The notes under the pieces: model-generated | Told to the model about the DNA's origin: nothing | Database searches by the model: none | What the model saw: only the letters and a program-made list of their open reading frames with translations | Shown: positions 8,071 through 13,376 of the stretch, piece by piece | Layout: each line of letters begins with the position of its first letter | How positions within the stretch are numbered: position 1 is the stretch's first letter | Made by a program: the position numbers and the translations under genes | Origin: Thalassiosira profunda | Taxonomy: Eukaryota > Bacillariophyta > Thalassiosirophyceae > Thalassiosirales > Thalassiosiraceae | Direction: 5' to 3' | Length of the DNA: 13,376 nucleotides | NCBI GenBank assembly: GCA_036939355.1 | Contig: JALLAP010000387.1 | Span: 1 to 13,376 of the forward strand

Positions 8071-8417
8071 CAATTGGTCTCGCGCCAGCAATCCACCGCT
8101 CTCCTCGCAGACAAAGATGATTTGCCGCGGCAGCCAGAGGGGCGTTCCAGCCGCCCCTGAGCGCCGGCGTCTGCCGGCAAAGTATCTTTCTACATTCCAT
8201 CTTCTTCTCTGACCTGCCAGCCGCCTCTATTGGTGGCCGGCGAGATATGCAGATCGCCACCGCTTGACTTTGCCCTTGCATTCTTTGGCTTGGCTCTTTG
8301 CAGCGCCGCGAGGGAGAGATGATGTCGTCGGCGGTATCGTAAGAGCGAGAGCCTCATCGTTCCCTTTCCTCATCCTCTTGCTCTTGCTCGCCTCTCGCCG
8401 CGCCTCCTCCCTCCCGA

Positions 8418-8449
8418 GTCTACATAGGAATTAGTTTTCTTACGTAGAC
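8418..8449. repeat. Imperfect inverted repeat (13-bp arms)
   Basis: GTCTACATAGGAA (8418-8430) and TTCTTACGTAGAC (8437-8449) pair at 11 of 13 positions around a 6-nt loop. The outer six pairs are perfect. It lies about 230 bp upstream of the Trp-rich gene's start. Confidence 0.5.
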
Positions 8450-8676
8450 CATCTTATTCAACGCGTTTATTTGAAGAGGACGGTGCACCCAAACTTGTCA
8501 TTGGCCACGCTGCAACGGCAACGGCGCCAACCAAGCAAATAGAGGCGGTCGGGACGCAAGGAGATGGCCTCACTCGGCGTGCACACACTGTACTCGACCG
8601 GCCAACGTTGGCATCGAGGGATAGCGGCACAATCGACCTTCGACGGCGTCGCATCTCGATCTCGTGAAAAAGCCAC

Positions 8677-10388
8677 ATGCGGCGCCTGCTCCTCGTCGCG
8701 CTCGCGGCGGCGACCGCCTCGGCGGCGGCCGCCTCCTCCTCCTCCTCCGCAATTAATGAGGCGGTGGCGAAGGACCTCGACGTCCGCGACCTCGCGCGGA
8801 GGGATCTGAAGCGCAAGCGCGCCAAGGTCCGGCAGGACATCAATGCCAAGACGAAGGATACCGACGAGGGCGATGCCGCGCAGGGCCCGCCGGATCGGAT
8901 GGGCAAGACGCTGGACCGGGTGAAGGAGAAGAACTCCCTAATCGCGGCCGGGGTGGAGTTGCGGAGCGCCACCGTCGAGGATATCATGCAGACGAACGAG
9001 GGCGAGATGACGAAGCGGGAAAGTCGCCGCCGGGGTGGCGGCGGCGGCTCCGGCGAGGACGCCGCGGAGGACATCGAGGTGGTCGAGGACATGGGCGACG
9101 AGAAGAAGAAGGGACGGAAGGGCGGTGAGAAGAAGCGCGGCCGGAAGAAGGGCGGAGGCTCGAAGGGCGAGGAGAAGCAGAAGCCAGAGAAGGAGAGAAC
9201 GCCTAGAAACAAACAGAGGACCAAGAAGGAACGGTTCGATACGCCCGCGCGCACCAAGAAGGCGCGGACCAAAACGAACACCAACGAGGACACCATCAAG
9301 GAGGCGAGGTTCAAGGAGCCAGAGAGCGAGACCCTGGCGCACAAGATGGTCGAGAGCCAGATGAAGGCGCGGTACGGCCGCAAGCCCAGCGGCGGCCCGC
9401 GGCACAAGCCCAGTCCGCGGTCGAAGCCCAAGCCCAACAAGAAGCCCCATCGGAAGCCCAGTGCCAATCGAGAGCCGTCGAGCGAGAGGAACAAATACAC
9501 CCCGTGGCCGACGATTGACACCTTCTATCCGACGTTCTTGTGAGTTTTTTACGGCAAATGATGAGTTGGTTGAAAGTGTACACATCTTGTGCACAAATTA
9601 TTTGCAACCCGCAACCTGATCGCCTGTGTATCCCTTTTCTCTCCCACCCCAGCCCTACTCTGTCGCCCACTTGGACCGACGACGGGTGGGGCGGCGGATG
9701 GAAGCCGTCCGGAAAGAAGCCTTCGGCTTGGAAGCCCTCGTCTCCCTCGCGGAGCAAGCCGAGTTGGAGCAAGCCGTCTGGTTGGAAACCCTCTTCTCCC
9801 TCGCGGAGCAAACCGAGCTGGGGCAAGCCGAGCTGGGACAGACTGAGTTGGGGCAAACCCAGCTGGAGTTCTCCGTCGCGGAGCAAGTGGCAGCCATCGT
9901 GGAGTAAAGACGACGACGACGACGACGATTGGTACGGTGGGAAGTCGGGCAAGGCCGATGGCGGCTACAGTGGAAAATCGGGCAAGTACGGTGGCGGAAA
10001 GCCATCAGGTGATCGTTGGAGGCCTGGCTGGCGCCCCTCGGACAAGTGGTCGTCGCCGGACGACCGCTGGAAGCCGCATGGGAAGTGGCCGGGGAAACCT
10101 TCATCGGACGATAAGTGGCATGGGAAGTGGCCCGGCAAGAAGTCGTCGGACGATGAGTGGCATGGAGGATGGCCGACTTTATTCCCGACGATGTCCCCAA
10201 GTCTTTATCCCACCGTGCTGCCCACATTTGCGCCGACGAGGGACTCGTCTTCGCGGGACGGGCCGAGCAGGAGCTGCTCGCGGAAGGAGCAGGAGCATTG
10301 CTGCAAGCGGGTGGCGAACGAGGCGCCCAACGCCAAGGAGTATTGCAAACGGGTGGGGTGCAGCGCAAGTCGATGCCGGAAGCCGTAG
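8677..10388 (+). CDS. Secreted Lys-rich and Trp/Ser/Lys-rich protein, putative biosilica-associated (cingulin/silaffin-like)
   Basis: Exon 1 is 8677-9539 and exon 2 is 9653-10388, giving 532 residues. The N-terminus MRRLLLVALAAATASAAA is a good signal peptide with an AxA-type cleavage site. Residues about 115-280 are highly basic, with Lys clusters spaced as in KxxK (KKGRK, KKRGRK, RTKKER). The splice joins DTFYPTF to FPTLSPTW, rebuilding a PT-rich run across the junction. Residues about 293-463 contain about 22 Trp among Ser, Lys, Pro, Gly and Asp (KPSW units, WKPSSPSRSK twice, WPGK..SSDD.WHG twice, one run of seven Asp). A second PT run (WPTLFPTMSPSLYPT) and a six-Cys tail (about 485-532, CKRV twice) end it. 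Diatom W-cingulins and silaffins share secretion, KxxK clusters and repetitive Ser/Trp-rich composition, so a role in the cell wall or silica deposition vesicle is inferred from composition. Another extracellular matrix protein is possible. Confidence 0.75.
9540..9652 (+). other. Intron of the Trp-rich gene (113 bp)
   Basis: The donor GTGAGT (9540) follows ACG TTC TT, and the acceptor is the AG at 9651-9652 after a C/T-rich stretch, phase 2. The joined codon TTC and the resulting YPTFFPTLSPTW support both sites. Bases 9577-9607 match a motif in the bestrophin intron. Confidence 0.85.
9729..9836 (+). repeat. Coding tandem repeat, two 54-bp units
   Basis: Units 9729-9782 and 9783-9836 each encode 18 residues of the form WKPSSPSRSKPSW(S/G)KPS. 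A degenerate partial copy with KPSW and SPSRSK continues to about 9895. The units are in phase with the reading frame, so the repeat expands the Trp-rich domain. Confidence 0.8.
9909..9929 (+). repeat. GAC microsatellite (six GAC plus GAT)
   Basis: The run encodes seven Asp residues between WSK and WYGG. It is an acidic block inside an otherwise basic region, and its length may vary between alleles. Confidence 0.85.
10080..10163 (+). repeat. Coding tandem repeat, two 42-bp units
   Basis: Units 10080-10121 and 10122-10163 encode GKWPGK(P/K)SSDD(K/E)WH twice. A more diverged third copy (SDKWSSPDDRWKPH) precedes them. It is the second, distinct Trp repeat of this protein. Confidence 0.75.
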
Positions 10389-11203
10389 GATGCGGGGTGT
10401 TGCAAAGATATCAAAAGGAAACGAAGCTAGATTCATAATCACCGGGAGTGTCCAGTTGAGCACCAACTAGTCTCAAACAGGAACTGTCCCAATCTTGGGA
10501 ATAATCAATGGGGCACTCACTAAAATGGTCACCCCAAATGTATTTCCCTTGACATAAAGAAAGGAGGAAGAGGACTCCCCACCCAAAGAAGCAGATAGAG
10601 ACGACCAAATCTATCCGCACATCCGCAATCTGGATGGAGGACGTCGGGGGACCGCACCGACATAGGCACCACATCCTCGGCCGCGGTTGGGGAGGTTGCA
10701 GGGTGGCACCGCTGCTTGCAGCAGACGTCCACAAGCCGCTCAGCCACGTGCCACTCGGAATGCTCTGTCGTCGCCGGGGTGAGTGGCGTAGAACTCGCCG
10801 CAGCTGGGCATCGCAGATATGCTAGGCGTAGCTGCGGCCTCGGCGGGCATCGGCAGGCAATATTGAGCGCGGACCGCTCGGGGCGCCGCAAGGGGGTCCG
10901 CGCGCGGCATCGTGAAGCCAGACCGGACGGGCGGCGCGACGACGATGCTTTCGCTCGAGCCCCCCTGCTATGTGGCAGTAGCGGTTGCCAGCAGCTCTGG
11001 CGGCTCTGGCATCGCGGGGTGCGAGCTGCAACGGGGGAGAGAGTGAATTGGGAATCCAGTATGCCGCGCTGACGAGAACCGACAGATCCAACTACCGCTC
11101 AAAGCATTCGGCCAGCATTTCGCTGTCAGATTCCGTCCGGGCGTGGAGCACTTTTTTGGTGACTGTGTGGCTCATAAATCGCATCGCAAGCATCCAAGCA
11201 ACC
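10389..11203. other. Intergenic region without a recognised gene
   Basis: This 815-bp stretch lies between two plus-strand genes. It should hold the 3' UTR of the Trp-rich gene and the promoter of the MBD-like gene. I found no tRNA, snRNA or rRNA sequence on either strand. Minus-strand ORFs of 89-120 codons (10411-10734, 10529-10891, 10822-11091) have no recognisable sequence. It contains one CACGTG (10745-10750), an inverted repeat (10867-10903) and CATAAATC about 30 bp before the next ATG. Confidence 0.5.
10867..10903. repeat. Perfect 9-bp G/C inverted repeat
   Basis: GCGCGGACC (10867-10875) and GGTCCGCGC (10895-10903) are exact reverse complements around a 19-nt loop that itself contains GGCGCC. 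A stable stem is possible. It is about 300 bp upstream of the MBD-like gene. Confidence 0.6.
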
Positions 11204-12712
11204 ATGGACTTCAACGAGAACGAGGAGCCCAGCTTGCCCACGACGGGGCCTATGGCCCACCTACTGTCCGGTGTGGAGCAACTCATCTCCAAGGAGCTAG
11301 AGCGTCGTGACAAGGAACAATCCGAGACGATCTCGAGTTTGCGCGAGAAGATCGAGGAACTTCAGGCGTCGAACGAATCGAAGGACGGGGAGATCGAGGC
11401 GAGCAAGGAGGAGCTGAAGGTGCTCAAGGCGGACAAGGAGCAGCTGAAGCAGGAGGTAGAAGAGTCGAGGGAAGAGAAGGAGAAGGTGAGCGCGAGTTGT
11501 TGTCCCTTGGTTCGTTGCTGGATGCGCTGACGTCTGACACCTCTTTCTCATCTCCCCTCTCTACCACAACGAAGACCATCCAATCGATGCGATCGAACGA
11601 AGAGACGACCACCCTGACGTTCAAGAAGCAGATCGCGGAGCACAAAAAGGTGAGTTGAACGTACCGACATTGTTCGTTTTCCTTCCTCGTATTGCTCACG
11701 CTTCTCTTCACAGGAGGCGAAGAAGCTGAGGCGCAAAGTGGCTGAGCTGAAGGACAGCAATCAGTCGTTGGAGAAGATGTACAAGTCTGTGCAGAATCAG
11801 GCCGAGTCTGCGGAAAAGGCGAACAACGATTACCGAGATAGGATCAGCTTTCTCGAGAAGAAGGTGAAGCTGCTTGACTCTGGGCCTCAATCTCCGCCGG
11901 TCAAGGCGTTCGAAAATGCTGATGGTGTCATCGAGCTGGCCGACGATGAGGAGGAGGAGGAGGAGGAGGAGGAGGAGAATGGTGGCGCATTCAAGGCCGC
12001 ACCTACCCAGGCCGCCTCGCCTTCTTCGCCAAGCGGATCGACTGGAAACTCCGCCAACGATGAGGAGGAGGAGGAGGAGAGCGAGAAGGAGAAGGAGAAG
12101 GAGAACGAAGGCGGGGCGCTTGATCTCGGCGTGCAACTGACCGAGGAGAACGAAGAGAGCCCAGCCAAAAGCAAAGCTAGCAAGAGCAACGGCGTTGGTC
12201 AGATCTTATCGCCGCCGCTGGTGCAACGGGATCCAAACGCGGACAGCTTGGCTGGCAAGACGCCGTTTCCTGTGAGCAAGCGCCACGACGAAAAATCGCC
12301 TCGTTCTAATGCCGGACGCAAAGAAGGTGCGGCTGCGAGCGAGCTATCAGTGGACGAGGCCACGCCTAGCAACTCGATCGCCAGCGTCGCCTCCACTGGC
12401 AGCAAGCGAAAGTCCAAGGTGGGCCATTTGCCCAATGGCTTCCGTATTGCGACCTCGACTGAACTGCGTATTCCTGGCGAACCTGCGGTGGGCCTTCCTG
12501 ACGGTTGGGTCCAACGCAGGTTTCGCAAGAAAGGAACGACAGAGAAGGTCACTTATTGGTACTCGCCGGTTCTTAACCTTCGATTCAACTCCAACTCCAA
12601 GTTATTGGTCACGCGCTTTCTCACTGCGTTGCACAACGCTGGCGGGGACGAGGAGGTCGCAGTCAGAGATTATCGTACTTTGTTCGTCGACTCGTCGTCG
12701 GTGGTGGGCTGA
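11204..12712 (+). CDS. Coiled-coil acidic protein with C-terminal MBD-like domain (three exons)
   Basis: Exons 11204-11485, 11575-11649 and 11714-12712 give 451 residues; both introns are phase 0. The start ATG (11204) sits in ACCATGG, and the first residues MDFNENEEPSLP are acidic. Residues about 20-165 are a near-continuous charged coiled coil (ELERRDKEQSETISSLREKI, KADKEQLKQEVEESREEKEK, FLEKKVKLL), and the splices keep the heptad character. Residues about 180-270 are acidic low-complexity (E10, E6, then EKEKEKEN). A Ser/Lys-rich linker contains KRKSK, a possible nuclear signal. Residues about 378-430 (LPDGWVQRRFRKKG, TYWYSPVLNLRFNSNSKL, RFLTAL) match the methyl-CpG-binding (MBD/TAM) fold pattern of GW, a basic strand, YxSP, F-x-S and a helix. 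A nuclear chromatin protein is inferred; binding to methylated DNA is not shown, since many MBD-like domains do not read 5mC. Confidence 0.8.
11486..11574 (+). other. Intron 1 of the MBD-like gene (89 bp)
   Basis: Donor GTGAGC after EEKEK; acceptor ACGAAG before ACCATCCAATCG. It is phase 0, and the tract before the acceptor is C/T-rich. Reading through the donor gives VSASCCPLV and a stop, breaking the coiled coil. Confidence 0.8.
11650..11713 (+). other. Intron 2 of the MBD-like gene (64 bp)
   Basis: Donor GTGAGT after AEHKK; acceptor TTCACAG before GAGGCGAAGAAG, phase 0. At 64 bp it is the shortest intron in the window. The joined sequence AEHKKEAKKLRRKVAEL continues the coiled coil. Confidence 0.85.
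11948..11977 (+). repeat. (GAG)10 coding microsatellite
   Basis: Ten GAG codons in a row encode ten Glu in the acidic linker of the MBD-like protein. A second run of six GAG codons follows at 12062-12079. Both are candidates for length variation. Confidence 0.9.
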
Positions 12713-12936
12713 ATTTCGAGACAATCAACAATGGGGGCAAAGGAGAGCGGCAGGGGAAGCGATCAAAGCAGTCGTTGCTATGAATCTAGATACTATGACT
12801 TACCTTTGACGGGGCTACGAGATAAGAGAGCAGAATGTGAAGAGTTACTTATGGCGATGCAATTCACTTGATCAATCATCTACCTACTACAACGTTATCT
12901 ACAATAACAAACGCAAAGAGACGGAAGCACGTCGAT

Positions 12937-13376
12937 CTACCAAAGGAAGGCGAAGGCGAAGCACGTGAGGGCGCCAAAATACGCAGCCTCAGCCGCCTTG
13001 GTGGTGCCGGAGTTGTGGTAGCCCGATCGGACGAAGGAGATGCGCTCGGGCTCGCCCTCCATCTGGATGTCAATCTCAAAGGGCGTGGCCTCGTTCTCGT
13101 TGCCATCGTTTCCGGGACGAGCGACGACGTCGCCCTCGCTGCGCATCACGCGAGCAGACACCGCCTCCTCGGCCATGCGGGTGGCCTCGTACTCGAACTC
13201 GAAGCTCTCGTCGTCGTAGGTAGGCTTGGCGGTGTCCTCCTCGCTCGCGGCGCGGGCGGCCGCGCCAAAGGGGAGGGACACGAGGCGGCGGCTGCCGACG
13301 AACTTGACCTGGACGACGCCGGAGACGGTGGCCGTCGAGAGGCCGCCGTAGGAGAAGAAGCGGGAGGGCACGACCG
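12937..13376 (-). CDS. Unrecognised protein, C-terminal part (partial)
   Basis: The frame is open from the window edge to a TAG at 12937-12939, about 145 residues; no ATG opens it, so the start (or an upstream exon) lies to the right. I do not recognise the family. Visible features are a beta-rich beginning (RFFSYGGLSTATVSGVVQVKF), a Ser/Ala-rich stretch, an acidic helical middle (DDESFEFEYEATRMAEEA), and a hydrophobic end (AAYFGALTCFAFAFLW) about 16 residues long that could be a tail anchor or the last membrane segment. Codon use is G/C-rich and low-complexity is limited, which supports a real gene. It is convergent with the MBD-like gene, 224 bp between stop codons. Confidence 0.6.
   Translation of the reverse strand, partial: VVPSRFFSYGGLSTATVSGVVQVKFVGSRRLVSLPFGAAARAASEEDTAKPTYDDESFEFEYEATRMAEEAVSARVMRSEGDVVARPGNDGNENEATPFEIDIQMEGEPERISFVRSGYHNSGTTKAAEAAYFGALTCFAFAFLW

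Larger units (their letters stand above)
7888..8676. promoter_or_regulatory. Divergent intergenic region, BRCT gene and Trp-rich gene
   Basis: This 789-bp stretch lies between two divergent start codons and has no supportable gene. It contains a two-copy direct repeat (7905-8011), an A/T-rich inverted repeat (8044-8070), a pyrimidine-rich stretch (about 8350-8415) and an imperfect inverted repeat (8418-8449). Promoters for both flanking genes are expected here, but I can name no TATA box. A 75-codon minus-strand ORF (8054-8281) has no recognisable sequence. Confidence 0.5.

Noticed and set aside
8454..9521. 355-codon minus-strand ORF opposite the Trp-rich gene
   Set aside because: It is antisense to the signal peptide and Lys-rich exon; its Phe/Ser/Leu/Arg-rich makeup is the expected mirror of AAG/GAG-rich coding sequence.
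10445..10535. Small hairpins AGTTG...CAACT and TGGGG...CCCCA after the Trp-rich gene
   Set aside because: Stems of five pairs are expected by chance; no U-tract or RNA-gene sequence accompanies them.
10529..10891. 120-codon minus-strand ORF in the gene-free region
   Set aside because: Mixed low-complexity sequence without domain or splice support; kept only as part of the intergenic note.
11708..12136. Leu-rich minus-strand ORF that looks like membrane segments
   Set aside because: It is the antisense of GAG (Glu) repeats, which read as CTC (Leu) on the other strand.

Overview
The window looks like nuclear DNA of a diatom or a closely related stramenopile. Five short introns (64-115 bp) can be placed by frame and homology, and all start GTGAGT or GTGAGC. 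Several proteins carry features I associate with diatom proteomes: an HMG box with a long insert, an FG-GAP membrane protein with the juxtamembrane pattern EAYAV...MWKQRK and a Cys-containing end in ERVWC, a bestrophin with a large insert and the phrase VALSTLRND, and a secreted Lys/Ser/Trp-rich protein with PT-rich runs. The assignment rests on recognising these sequences; no search was run.

Layout. 1-500 (minus): start of an HMG-box gene that runs off the left edge. 501-891: divergent promoter region with two CACGTG boxes. 892-3645 (plus): intronless gene for a single-pass membrane protein with a long acidic cytoplasmic tail and an FG-GAP-like propeller outside. 3753-5714 (minus, two exons): bestrophin-type anion channel, convergent with the previous gene with only 107 bp between stop codons. 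6187-7887 (minus): protein with BRCT sequence followed by two SUMO-like domains. 7888-8676: divergent intergenic region with direct and inverted repeats. 8677-10388 (plus, two exons): secreted Lys-rich then Trp/Ser/Lys-rich protein that resembles biosilica-associated proteins (cingulin/silaffin-like). 10389-11203: no gene recognised. 11204-12712 (plus, three exons): coiled-coil, acidic protein ending in an MBD-like domain. 12937-13376 (minus): 3' end of an unrecognised gene.

The genes do not form an operon or an obvious pathway; this is a normal gene-dense eukaryotic region. Three genes (HMG box, BRCT-SUMO-like, MBD-like) point to chromatin or genome maintenance, two (FG-GAP, Trp-rich) to the cell surface or wall, and one to anion transport. 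The most interesting items are the BRCT plus tandem SUMO-like architecture, the Trp/Lys-rich putative wall protein, and a roughly 31-nt motif shared by introns of two unrelated genes.
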